A DNA stretch of 64,000 nt. It comes from Ligula intestinalis. Its lineage: Eukaryota > Platyhelminthes > Cestoda > Diphyllobothriidea > Diphyllobothriidae. Of this stretch, positions 45,640 to 57,119 are shown in pieces (position 1 is the stretch's first letter; each line of letters starts with the position of its first letter). Below the pieces are notes generated by a model, which saw nothing but the letters and a program-made list of their open reading frames with translations, was not told the origin of the DNA and ran no database searches. The DNA lies in contig JAYGXS010000002.1 in NCBI GenBank assembly GCA_036362985.1, positions 90,051,254 through 90,115,253 of the forward strand. The letters are read 5' to 3'. A program made the position numbers and the translations under genes.

Positions 45640-46720
45640 AGGAAGACGCGATCTCTGGAACGATAGTTTCATTCTGAGCTTTTGGCTCCACACGAGAAGC
45701 CATCGTCAGAGTAACTGAAAGAACAGCAAGCGTCAGCTACACATAAATGTGCTTAGTTGGGGGGGGGGGGGGGAGGGGTGGCAATTATTGATTAGTCCAT
45801 GTCCACGCCACGTCCATTCTCACGCTATCTTATCGTGTCTCCCGCACGCATCCCTGGAGTAACGGCCTGTGACGTTGAAGTGGTAGTCTACATGGTTGTA
45901 GGGGAACTGGGCCCTGGTTTCTGGTCACGGTCGGCAAAATATCAGGGCGGTATATCCACATGCCTGTTTATGGAGTTATGATCTGACATCCAGGCCTCCA
46001 GCATTTCGCGTCCCGTCTTATTACTGGCTCGTGCCATTATCCGTGTTTTCGAGAAGTCGAATTCGTGGCCTTATTTCACAGTGTGGGTAGCGATCTGGGA
46101 CCGCGGGTCGCCTTTCCGCACTGCCCATTTGTGCTCCGTTATTCGCGGGCTAAGTCGTCGCCCGGTCTGTCCTGCATAGTGGCAAGAACAGTCACGACAT
46201 GGCACCTGATAAATGACGCCAGACTGCTCACCTACATCCAGTGGGTCCTAGATTTGCATGACTCGTGCACGTATGGTACATATCGGGCAATGAACAGTAC
46301 CCACGCCGAGCTCCACAGCGATACGCTTGGTAGCTTGTGACACCTTTTTGCATACGTTAGGGGGTGCCAGAGCGTTGGTTGCTCTTCTTCGTTTGTTCCC
46401 CGTGGGTGCGCACGGAGGCAGTGGCTGATGAAACCGTTTTGGGATCTATTCCTGGCCAGTTGCTCCCGAAGATGTTGTGGTTCTTTTATTCGTCCTTTCG
46501 GTTCAAAGTACTGTGTCTTCACCGCCTGAAATAGTGCTCTAATACAGCCACGTTTATGCATTATTGAGTGGTTTCTATGGAAGCTGAGCACCTGAGTCGT
46601 GTTAATCGCCTTTCTATAAACCGTGGTGCTGAGTTCCCCGTTGGGTCTGCACGTGAAGAGGACATCCAGAAACGGTAATTGTCCGGCACTTTCTTCCTCC
46701 GTCTTCCTCTTTTTTCACAA
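45640..46720 (-). mobile_element. PLE: end of RT, GIY-YIG and tail
   Basis: Minus strand. RT end AGQLPFLDVLFTCRPNGELS then VYRKAINTTQVLSFH at 46690-46570. Linker to GVIYQVPCRDCSCHYAGQTG and RRLSPRITEHKWAVRKGDPR at 46220-46090. Then HEFDFSKTRIMARASNKTGR and EMLEAWMSDHNSIN. The GIY-YIG appears as V-I-Y...Y-A-G. One in-frame stop (HTVK-stop-GHEF, near 46075). The non-coding tail runs to about 45640 and includes a G tract at 45761-45774. Confidence 0.8.
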
Positions 46721-46729
46721 CAAGAACCT

Positions 46730-47055
46730 GGGGCACGCATATTTGCTTCTGTTCTAAACATTTATATTCGAATTTTATAAATGAACAATAGAAGATAGTA
46801 GAAAAAGCAGTACGGTTTTCAGGGTCCGAAGGGAAGTTGGCGAAGGGAAAATTTAGCGTCAACTATCTCATTAGCGTCAGGGAGGACTAGCAGCCGAGCA
46901 CTGACATGCTGCGCGTGGTTAAATTGCCGACGATCGGCCATGGCAACTGCGGTCAGCCACATGGGAGCTATTTGCGTACCTTGACGACAGCCGCCTCTAC
47001 CATAGTCAGCAGACGCACATTTTGAGAGCACCTAGATTGATCGGTGAGCCTCAAT
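46730..47055. other. No gene seen
   Basis: Possibly more PLE RT upstream, but I could not align it. Confidence 0.35.
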
Positions 47056-47059
47056 GATA

Positions 47060-47440
47060 TCAATGCGAGGAGTTTACTAGAATCGAACTATTAATGGTCT
47101 TTATTTAGCCCTTCTCTAACCATCCTAGAAGACGCCCTCGTAGTCTTTTGGAAAACCGCTGGCTCGTGCTGCCAATGCGTTTTGCCCAGAGGAGCAGATA
47201 TATAGGAGTTAAGGATAAGATGGTTAGACCTAACACCTACAATCTTCGAGACCCGGTTCCTTAGGAGATAGGAGAAGTATTGGGAAGGCCAGAGTAGAAG
47301 GAAGAGTTTATTGAGTACACAAAGGAGCGGAGAATAGATGGAAAGAGTGTAGACTCGCGGAGTAGTGCGTCTGTTCCCTATTTGGGTGGGCTCCAGAGTG
47401 TTGAGGACATCAAGCGTCGCCGGTGCATGTTTTGTTCCGG
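47060..47440 (-). repeat. LTR-like dispersed family, copy 5 (minus)
   Basis: Minus-strand core: ACTCTTTCCATCTATTCTCC, CTCAATAAACTCTTCCTTCT, CTGGCCTTCCCAATACTTCT, AAGGAACCGGGTCTCG, AAGATTGTAGGTGTTAG. The AATAAA here could be a poly(A) signal. Confidence 0.65.
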
Positions 47441-47449
47441 CGGCCAATG

Positions 47450-49225
47450 AGGCGGATAAAGTCTAGACTCGCGTGGCCAATGACAGCGTGGGCCATTGAC
47501 AGCGTGAGCCAATGAGAGTTAGCGCCTAGCCTCAGGAGGCGCTGGGCACACAGGCAGGCTAGATGATTCATGCGTCAGCAGCTAGTCTTGGGTTCCAAGT
47601 GGCTGCAAAAGGGCCACTACAGATACATCATCAAATGCACATATATTTGGGCTGAGATTTCAGTTTTTTATTTTATACCTTCGTATTATATGTGAGTATT
47701 TCAGAACAACATATGAGAGCCGGCAGCTTAAAAGGTGTTTGATTCAGCTTAATGCCAGCTTAATGAATGCACATTAAAATATATGGGGGTATCGACATGA
47801 TGATAAACAGTGCAAATTATTCATTTATATATTGCGCCTACCGATCATGGACAATTTCAGTTTTAATGGTAAACCTTCAGGTTATTCTCGAAGGACATTA
47901 TACCAAAACCCTTTCAGTACGTTTTTAACCTAATCCTGGTAAATCGATTCGACACGTTGTGGCTTGAACACTAGAGGTATACTAACAGTCAGAAAACCTG
48001 TTTATTTGGTAGCAGATTTTGCCTTCTTCAAACAGAATAAAGCCAATTTTTTGGTCTTGGAAAGATTCACAATTGGCGAGCAATGCTTAACGTTAAAGGC
48101 CACTTCATAAACATTCGCTATTTCCAAGAACGTAGTCTATATTATTGTTAAGGAAAAGAAAATATTATCCTACGGTATGAGGATGAGTTCTTATGCTTCC
48201 CATAAAAGATTCTAGTCGACAAAAAAACATACTGTATAATTTACAGATGACAGTAATAACTTGACGGATGCAATGAGCTATAAACTTAAATTTAACCACC
48301 GTAAAAATTGTCATTATACAGTTTTTTATCGAAAGATTCCTTTTGGCCGAGTATAAAGTTTAAACAAAGCATAATATACCATACCGCGATTCCGAAAAAT
48401 GGCATCATGAAGCAGGTTTTTTCAAAATATAACTGAATTAAAAACGGGCGATGACAATAAATGAGAAAGTGCATATTACTTTGATACTCATTTTTAACAG
48501 TGTACGTTATTTTCAGTAAGTCGAAGAAAACTTCAATCATAATTTGGCATCCTCTTTAAAATGAAAGATTTTTAGAGAAGGCTTTAGGCGTTTTTGGAAG
48601 TTCAAGGTTAACTTGTCCGAATCGAAAACACACCTCTGAACGTTGATTGCCATTCCATGAAATAGGTAATCAACTTTATTTGAAAAATGAAGGAAAGAAA
48701 GGTGCGATTAAAAAATTGATTAAATTATGATTGGAAGCAATCAACTGGACCAGCTCCTTAGTTATTCCTAGCAGTTATGACTCAGGGGCATGTCGATGTA
48801 CTATCTCCTTGAAATAAATATTAAGCTTTAACGCTATTGTCAGACTTACATTTAGGGGTTTCGGTTAGATACGAATAGTAGACTTCTAACTATGGTTTAG
48901 CGCGTTAGAAGTGCGCTATTATGGAGACCAACGACTAACGATTATGTTACCCTCATGGAAACTTTGTATGTCTGCATTACACTTTAAACTTACTTTGCTG
49001 TGTAGAGTCATGATAATGATTGTTCGACCATCGATTTCGATGAATTCCAACAATGCACCAATAGTTTAGCACAGTGATGGTGAATGGCTACAGGGGGTAG
49101 TTTGAAGTGAAAGCAGACGCAGTTAACGCCAACCGCACTCCTTACCTTTACCATGGGTCAAAAAGACCAAATTGAATCCGGTGTTGGCCGCTTTCTGCAA
49201 TACAAGTCAAAACACCACCTAGATT
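47450..49225. other. No gene; possible MITE relic at 48290-48550
   Basis: The 48290-48550 segment resembles the right arm of the mariner-type MITE (GAGTATAAAGTTT..., TTTTTCAAAATATA, ATGAGAAAGTGCAT) but is diverged. The rest is unassigned and AT-rich. Confidence 0.4.
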
Positions 49226-49327
49226 CGTGTTAGGGGGCAGTAGACTTCACGCTGGTACTACCGCACTATATACTCTCATTCATATTCAGTCGGTGTCAAT
49301 GCAGACTCAAGGAAAAGAAGCCCGGGC

Positions 49328-49331
49328 ACAC

Positions 49332-49378
<47 letters not shown>

Positions 49379-49388
49379 NNNNNNNNNN

Positions 49389-49435
<47 letters not shown>

Positions 49436-49470
49436 TTACTACTACTACTGCTACTACTATTACTACTATA
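49328..49470. repeat. (CTA)n/(ACT)n microsatellite with assembly gap
   Basis: About 45 trinucleotide units interrupted by 10 N at 49379-49388. The true length is therefore unknown. Continuous frames through it are artefacts of the repeat. Confidence 0.95.
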
Positions 49471-49479
49471 TAGGACTGT

Positions 49480-49950
49480 ACCCAAGTGGTAGCGATACAG
49501 GTACTATTGCTGACGTTAGTATTTATCAGAGGTGTCACTGGTTAAAGTCAACACCGGAGCTTTCCCTCGCTCTCAATAAGGAGGGGGAAGCTGGGTTTAT
49601 GCTGTTCCGGGGTAATACATGTTTGAGGCCATGAGCACATCGGAGCTTGCCATAGTATCGTTGACTGCTCAACGATATTTATGCGGAAGGGGGAGAGACG
49701 GCGATGGTAGCAGGGCATTAGACGCACCGAAGGCCTATCTTAACACTGGGGGTTGCTTCCGCCTAGGCGATTACCGCTTATAGGCGGCATGACAGGAAGC
49801 AAATGATGCACACACAATCTTCAAAATGAGCTTTAAAAGCCCGAGGTTCCTCCCTTGAGAACTTTAGTTGTCTTTACTGTTTAATCTGAAATGTTTCAGT
49901 TGCTTTTATTTATCTTCTTCACTTATATTTTAACCAAAGCACTTCCGCAA
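49480..49950. other. No gene seen
   Basis: Nothing recognised. Confidence 0.4.
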
Positions 49951-49959
49951 AGCCGCGGT

Positions 49960-50225
49960 ATCACAATCTATCCTACGTTTAGAGTTATTGTCGGTTGATT
50001 CTAGAAGCCCATGAATAATTATGCATTGTGAACTATCCACATCACCTTTTTCCTAGGGGATTTTTTGAATGGCCAGTCTGGCCAACCTTGCCCAGTGCTA
50101 TCGCTTCAGGGATTCGCGAGTCCAGGCACTTCATTTTTCTAAGTCAGTGCACTGCTGGGCATGTCGCTAACGTTTCTGTCTTGCTGTAAGTACTTGAGAA
50201 TGACGAGAGTGTAAAATGTAATCTA
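49960..50225 (-). pseudogene. Non-LTR ORF1-region fragment
   Basis: Matches 14830-15070 at the DNA level (GAAGCCCATG, TGGCCAGTCTGGCC, GGGATTCGCGAG, CACTGCTGGGCA). A second copy of the ORF1-like part of the 10.3-15.1 kb family. Confidence 0.6.
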
Positions 50226-50229
50226 ATTC

Positions 50230-50720
50230 TTAATAACTGAAGTCCACCAGCGTATCCCGTTGACTGAAATCCCTTTAAGAGTAATTTTTTCTGAGGTCGA
50301 CGAGGTTTCGAGTGTCGAGTTCCCCTACTGCGCAGCAGCAGGGTGGGGGGCGTTCAAGTGTCTCTTGAGAAACTACGACTAGTTGGGCACGTGTGTGACT
50401 GTGCCTGTGTGCACGTGTGTGGGAGAGAGTGAGAGTCGGTCAAGTAGTTTAAGGTCGGCGAGTGCGAACAGTCGCCTGCGAAAGACACATGACCTTGAGG
50501 CGGTTCCCATTGAATAAGGAAGCATTGAGGGCTGTTGACCACAGGAGCGACTCGTGAGGACAGCCCGCAAGTTTAGGCTGCCAGTCAAATAGGCTGTCTG
50601 CTAACACAAGCAGGGTACTTCCACTAATCTTTTCCAAGAAAAGAAATAGCACTTTCCCTTAAATAACATTTGTAGCAAGAAGAAAAGGTGAGGTGAGCCT
50701 GCAGCGCTGGCGCTAAGCCC
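50230..50720. other. No gene seen
   Basis: Nothing recognised. G/C-rich patches at 50340 and 50875. Confidence 0.4.
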
Positions 50721-50729
50721 GCAAAGCGC

Positions 50730-51005
50730 AAGTGATCTCCTTCTGGGCCAGCCAATCACAGGTGCCGCAGAATTCTATTGGCCAAGAATTTAATCAGGTC
50801 TCCAGTGGCTCACTCTCGCACGACGTTTACTCACTTATGCCCACATCACACGAACAGACAGGCGCGCGCGCGTGCAGGGGCCGCGGCCGGCCGCGCGTCT
50901 GGAATTCAGACCACAATTGAGTTCCTGTTCACAATAAATAACTCTTCTGGTCTTACCCCTCTTCTTCCTGTACGGAACTGGGCCTGATAATTGTAGTGTT
51001 CTGAG
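50730..51005 (+). repeat. LTR-like dispersed family, copy 6
   Basis: GGCCAGCCAATCACAGGTGC (also at 32980), then CACAATAAATAACTCTTCTG, CGGAACTGGGCCTGATAATT, GTAGTG. A GC-rich stretch GGGGCCGCGGCCGGCCGCGC lies inside. Confidence 0.55.
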
Positions 51006-51329
51006 CACACTCACGGCTTAGACTCCTACAAGCCTACAAAAAACAATCTCTTCTACGTTGTCATTTTCCAGATGCGGAGGCCTCATTAATTTCAACGCGG
51101 GATACTTCCACTAATGTCTGCCTAGTATGGAGTTGCAAATGGCTGCAGTGTATTCATTTCTTGATATTTAGTGTCCAGGAATCCCGGAAAATAAACAATG
51201 AATCTATTTGAACGGTGTTATTAACAGCACGTACCCACTGGGAAGAGACGATCCATTTCCTCAAGCAGTCACCCTATCGCATCGTAGGCGAGTATAGAAT
51301 ATTCTAGCAGACCCCCTAATGTGCATATA

Positions 51330-52328
51330 CAAAAGTCGCCAAAGATCACACAAGATGTCGACCTATGCGAAAGATTGATACTCTTTCGCTAATCGGCATT
51401 GACTCAGGTTATGATACTGATGATCGTGTAGTCTATTCTGAAGTCATTTCAGTCATGATAGGATGCGGGCTTTTTAACGAGCTTCGTTCTGACCACTACT
51501 AGCAAAACGTACATATTGTAAAAACTGGCTACTAAAGTAGTTAGTCCTTTTATCGTTTATTTTGAATACCTTTATGAATTCAAATATATTTTATGGAAAA
51601 CGTGCACGAAAAAATTAATTCCTGTACATGATTGATAGCAAATTACGCCTTCCTTAAATTGTATTATACCCAAAGAAAGGGTAGCTGTCGGTTTTTTAAC
51701 AGTTGTTAAATATGAGCCTTTTTACAATTGTGAGGTGTTTATTCATAATACATCGTATCCGTCAATTTATTAATGCTGCCTATACTGCATAAAGTATGTG
51801 CCACATCTATTTCAATATTTTATGACACCTATGTGACTTCTTCCTCAAACCGTAGACGAAAACCTACTTTTCACTAAACAGGATGTACTCATTGCGCAGT
51901 TTTTAAACCTCGAATTCGAGTGTATCAGTCCCTAAGATAGCAAATTACTACGCAATTGAGCGATTCTTTTAAAACTGAATGCTGCCCTTTCCTTGAGTAT
52001 AAAATTTATCGAAGGCGTAATTTTCTATCAAGCAAGTACAAGAAATAATCTTTTTCGTGCATGTTTTCCACAAAATATATTTGAATTTATAAAGGCATTC
52101 AAAATAAATCATAAAATGCATGCTACTTAAGTAGCCACTTCTTACCGTGCATACATTTTGCCAGTGGTCAGAACGAAGCTCTTTAAAATGCCCGCATCCT
52201 ATCATGGCTGAATTGGCTTCAGAATAGACTACACGATAATTAGTATTACAGCTTGAGTCAATGCCGATTAGCGAGAGTATCTATCTTTGGCATATGAGAA
52301 CATGTTGCGTGATCTTCGGCGACTACTG
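51330..52328. mobile_element. Mariner-type palindromic MITE, copy 2
   Basis: 999 bp bounded by TA on both sides, left end CAAAAGTCGCCAAAGATCAC and right end (reversed) CAGTAGTCGCCGAAGATCAC. The arms are inverted repeats of about 380 bp (51330-51715 and 52328-51950) with a central unique part. CAGT-type ends and TA flanks fit Tc1/mariner. No transposase. Copy 1 is at 36527-37404. Confidence 0.8.
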
Positions 52329-52334
52329 TAGGGC

Positions 52335-54420
52335 GTCGTTTACTGCCGTTGGACAGGAAATTATTACTGAAAGAGTGCACATATAGCACGGCTGCAGCGA
52401 CACCTTGAAACACCCCAATTTCCTATGCTTCTAGATGCTAGCGGCCGCCACGTGGCCCGAAAGTATATTTTGCAGGGTGCCTACTTTCTCTGGTTGCAGT
52501 GAAGAAGCACGCAAACATCTAAATGAAGACCTTCCCCATGCCCCTCACCACTGCACTTCATCATATTTCCTCTCCCCCCCCTGTAGGCAATTTCTGCCGT
52601 CGCTCACCCCTTTATCGTCATCCGAGGCGAGTCCTAGTTTTCCGCTGTACTATGCTACAATGGCGTATAGCACGGTAAAGGCTTTTGCTCACTTTGACTT
52701 TTCTGGCTACTCAAGCTCTGCATTTCGGTCTTACGAGTTTTGATGGGCTCCAAGATGTCGTTAGGTGACTGGCCGATGCCCCGGTCGGACGGCAGGTCCC
52801 TTTCGCCTACCAGCGTTGGATTAGTGGCTTTTTGTTCTTTATATGCAGCTGCGAGGCGCTGAAGAGATTGGTTTATTATTGCCTGTTCTCTCTCTCTCAT
52901 TCCCCAGTCGCCTGTACGAAACTGGCAACTAACTGCTAGGGAAAGTAACGCAGTGTATGACGTGGTGTGGATACCAAAGTAGGCGATGATTGTATATATA
53001 AGCCCACTCTTTATTAAAATGGCATACCTAGTTTGTTAATTTAGATACACGCGTTCCGCCAGGACTGCTCGCCGAGAAGGCTGATTAAATTAGACTAAGA
53101 TCTTAGGTTGGCGTCCGCGTTTTGCCGTTTGAGGTTAGGATCTATAACTACGGATGGAATAAAGGCCTACTTTGGGTTTGGGGCTATGGCTAGACTTGGG
53201 ATTATACTAATGGTTAGAGAAGAGGTTAGATAAGTTGCTTCGATTAAAGTAGGCATTAGAGTTAATTTGGCCTGTCGCCTATTATTTACGCAGTCTATCT
53301 TTCTCTGCTCGTTTAGGTGTCCAAATTCGCAGCTTTCATATTTCGCGGTCTCTTGTGGCATTTCATTGGTGGAATAAAAAAACCTATCGCAATGCCAGTT
53401 TTCTCAAGGATATTCATAGATTCTGGTATCTACCACGTCCTCCTGTTTTACTGATAATGAGAGCCCTGTAGAAAAATCAGCAGAGACTGCATACACAGTG
53501 CAGTAGTTGTATTCACATACTATGTTTTTTGACAGGCTAGAGGAGCATATATCGAAAATAAACATACATTCGCTCAATTGTTTTCTGAATTTGTATGGTT
53601 ATTTACGCTAATTTGGCGCAGACAGTGCGATATTGTCTCAATCACCAGAGCAACCGAGTTTGGGCCAAATATTTGTCCATGACTGCTTAGCACATGGTAT
53701 CAACATAATAGTTCCAAGTTTTGGGGCTAGGTGGCGGTGTTAACCATCTTATTCTCGGCTGCAAAATGCGTCCTAAGGAGAATTCATTGAATTATCACCA
53801 GAGATGGGCAAAGTGGTTTCAATATTTTCATGATGTACAGTAAACTGTTTCTACCAAACGCCAGGCGGACTTGGTTTCAGAGACATTTGCCAATTTCTCT
53901 ATTCCCCCGAGTTACGGCTTGAAGGGTCACGAACTGTAGCTAACCTGGTAGGACTCTGTGAAAAGGTAAAATTATATGCAATTGGATCCGCCAATCGTGT
54001 AACAATCTATTAATAAGGTTCCTTTTATACAAAGGTGTATCAATGGAGCGGATACACAGAGTATACTTCGAGACAGCACGTGAACTATCCCACGCAAAGA
54101 TTAACCTCATCCCCACTTAAAACTAATTCCTTAATAATAAAGGCAATATGTTTCTATTGATAACGCCAATAAGGGGATTAATCACGATATGTTATTACAT
54201 AGAATATCTGTAAGTTGCGGCATTTTCCCATACAGGTCCATGCAGGGTAAGACATTTATTAAAGACCCGAGAGCAGAACCTATAGCTATGGTCTCAGTTT
54301 ATTTCGCCCTTGACCGAACGCCCTTCATGCAATAGTAACTAGAAATGCGCTGGAAATAAAGCCTACAAAAAGTACGCGCAGAGTCGAGATGACGACTGCT
54401 TTAGTGTTTATCGCTTGCGT
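52335..54420. other. No supported gene
   Basis: A minus-strand frame at 52900-52655 (81 codons) is hydrophilic and glutamine-rich (QSLQRLAAAYKEQKA) and could be a coding exon, but no splice context or family supports it. Confidence 0.35.
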
Positions 54421-54424
54421 GACC

Positions 54425-54905
54425 TGAGTTTCATGTTGTTTTTCGGTGAAACTAGGATGGAAAACGTCGCAGGGTGGACAAACGCGTGAGCCACGAGCTG
54501 CTCGAGTTATGGTTCTCAGGCCCCCAGTCCATCAACAAGCGCAACGGTTTGGCATTCCCAAACGGTGTACTGAGAAATTTCCTGAGCAAGAGAATCAGTC
54601 ACGTGGGAAGGACTGGGTGCAACAATAACTCTGACGACAGCGGGCATAATTGTCGCGCAATTATCAAACCCGCATTCGACGCGGGCAAGAACGCTATGAC
54701 AATTAATGACCCATTACCGCACCAATTAAGACCTAAAGCGGTGGCTAAAGAAACTGACAATCATAGTACGCATGCTGGTGACCGCTACGAACTATTAATA
54801 CCGTGTAAGCTGCGCAGGTCTCAGACTGTTATACTATTACCTATGATTGAGGATTCCCGAGGGAATCCAAATATCAGGACAATAAACCTCATGCTCCAGT
54901 GATAA
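54425..54905 (+). pseudogene. PLE C-terminal fragment
   Basis: Reads DKRVSHELLELWFSGPQSIN then KRNGLAFPNGVLRNFLSKR. This matches the SRELLESWFTGPQSIN block of the PLE at 28380. The frame shifts just before (ETRMENVAG). It stays open to 54902, and a short TTC repeat (54906-54922) follows, as in the PLE tail at 28650. Confidence 0.75.
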
Positions 54906-54924
54906 CTTCTTCTTCTTCTTCTAA

Positions 54925-56200
54925 ACCTAAGTTCATCACCGCAATCAGACCCCACGGCGGCGGTGCAGTAAGCCAACTAGACCCGAATCTGCTGCTTCCC
55001 TCCCTCTCGATATCCTACTGAACAACTTGGCCTTTCAGTTCACAAACCAGTCCCAGAATCCCGTGCTGCACCTCCTTTAGGCGTTTCCCCTTCGGTACCA
55101 GTGCCTGGTCACCTAACTGTAGACCGGAAAGTACTCGCAGCACGCCGGGAAAACCATGTTTGCCGAAAAACGCAGCCCGTAGAGGTCAACCCACGCCATA
55201 AGCGGCAGGAACCCACTTTAAGGGGGAGGTGTTGGGAATGCCTCCATTCCCATGGTGAGGCATCATACACAGGCATCTGTGATCGGAGCTGCCAAGCCGC
55301 TGGCATGAGAGTGCGCACTGTGGCTATTGATTGTTCGTTATATGTGATTGGTCCATTGTGACCAAAGCCTTCTACTTGGTATCCACTATGGCGCTCCCAC
55401 TCAGCGCGATCGGAGTGAGTTATGGCGGCACACCCCAGCACTTATCTAACCATCTCAGCCACACGCATCTGATTACGCTTCTGGTATACTTGAGTTGATT
55501 ATGATATCGAGCCCAGGTGAGGTAGAGGAGGAGTGTGGTAGATGCAGTGAAAGTCTACTCTCACTAGGTCACCGTCCCTGCGCTACCGCGCAGTGGTGCA
55601 TACGGTGAACCGTGTCGGATAGGACGGTCGAATGTTCAGGTTATGACACAAAAGGCGCGCGGTTAAGGTGACCATGTTCCTGTTAGGAGGAGCCTAACGA
55701 ACAGCTAGCAGGCAGCTAGCGAGCCGCGCGCACGGCAGGCTATCAATTGGCCTACACACGTCAAACGCATACTGGCAGTCAATCAATCAATAATCAAAAT
55801 TTAAGCAGCAGCCAGCCGCTGAGTCACAAGCCAATCATGTTGATACCCACGCCGCGACAGAAGATGATTGGCCAGACGGACATAGTTTTACACGCGTGTG
55901 TTACACTAAATATGTTTTACCAATTACGCCCAAAGACTTCTGCTTTTGCCCTCTTCTTGTTGTGTTCTTCCTTGGGGGCATGTAGCAGAATTCCTGCCAA
56001 GTTTCCTCGGCGGGATTGAAGATCTCCAACAATGTACTTTCAGTAGCCTTCAGCAAAACCTGTTTCACAATAAAGAGTACATCGGTAGGGAGTTGACGGT
56101 AAGCACCATCAGACTGGGCTACCCGTGGGATGACCTCTTGTTTTTTCACGATCAACGTCATACGTAGGAGTTTGGTCTGCAGTTCGAGATTTCTGTGCAA
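54925..56200. other. No gene seen
   Basis: Frames up to 110 codons on both strands (55109-55441 minus, 55901-56200 minus), none recognised. The 55826-55880 part again has CCAATC...GATTGGCCAGAC motifs like those of the large inverted repeat. Confidence 0.4.
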
Positions 56201-56204
56201 AAGT

Positions 56205-56745
56205 GTGTGGCATTATTTTCAAAAGGCAATTACGAGGGGGCCTCATATTAGCCTTCAACATTATGAATGGCCTAGACTGCTACTTTGTTCCTAATCATTT
56301 TTTTTCACTCAGGCTAAGACATCCACTTTGAATGGTCATCCCCTAAAACTACGCGCGGGCAAAACAAGAACCCATAGACGCGCGTTCTTCTTCAATAGCG
56401 AAAATTGGTGCAGCGTGGAACGCTCTGCCCGGAGATTTTGTTTTCTCCGCCTGTGTGAATTCATTCAAGAGTATACTCGACATGCACCAAGCTTTTTAGC
56501 AGCTACATGCTAACCTATGTAAACATACCCAATTACACGCACTCATTCTACTTGTAACAAACTAGTAGTCTTTTATGTTTACATTTTTCGAGTAGCCGAT
56601 GGCTGTTGGCTCTTCGACTGAAATCAGGTAAACCCATTTTGAATTTTTATTCTGTATTGATGCATTGCGCAGCTACTTTTTAACAAATAAGGAACTCAAA
56701 GGCATTCGGCTATCTATCCATTAATAAAACTGAACTGAATTTTAA
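56205..56745 (+). pseudogene. CR1-like non-LTR 3' end
   Basis: Fragments NGLDCYFVPNHFFSLRLRHP, GHPLKLRAGKTRTHRRAFFF and IGAAWNALPGDFVFSACVNS then FKSILDMHQAF, in shifting frames. They form the post-RT C-terminus of a CR1-type element. The untranslated end resembles 34290-34480. Confidence 0.7.
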
Positions 56746-56749
56746 CACT

Positions 56750-57115
56750 TTTAAAATTTACCCATTCAAAATATTCAAGACTTAAGGCCAAATCGGATGG
56801 CATTTCTTGAAAAAATAATACTGAAAAATTAACCACCCGTTCACACTTCCTGAAGGAAAAGGATTGAAAGCCAATGAAGAAGGAAACAGATCTTATTTCA
56901 CTAAAGCTCGCTTGCCAGTGAGAACGAGAAAACGACTGGCTAGATTATAAATCTGATTTTATGTACAGTTACGCCCCACCCTACTGTTTTTGTTGCTGTT
57001 AAGTTAGGGAGCTTTTGTTGAGGTTGTTTGACTTGTGTTTCAATCTGAATTGTGCTAACGGCTCTAGAAAATCAACCCATGAGTAGTAAATAGAGCAAAT
57101 CAAGTCAAAATAAGA
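56750..57115. other. No gene seen
   Basis: AT-rich; nothing recognised. Confidence 0.4.
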
Positions 57116-57119
57116 ACCT

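Noticed and set aside
49227..49634. Long open frame with poly-Leu/poly-Tyr
   Set aside because: It is the translation of the CTA microsatellite and the N gap, not a protein gene.
52655..52900. Hydrophilic minus-strand frame as a gene
   Set aside because: No start context, splice sites in frame with a neighbour, or family similarity.
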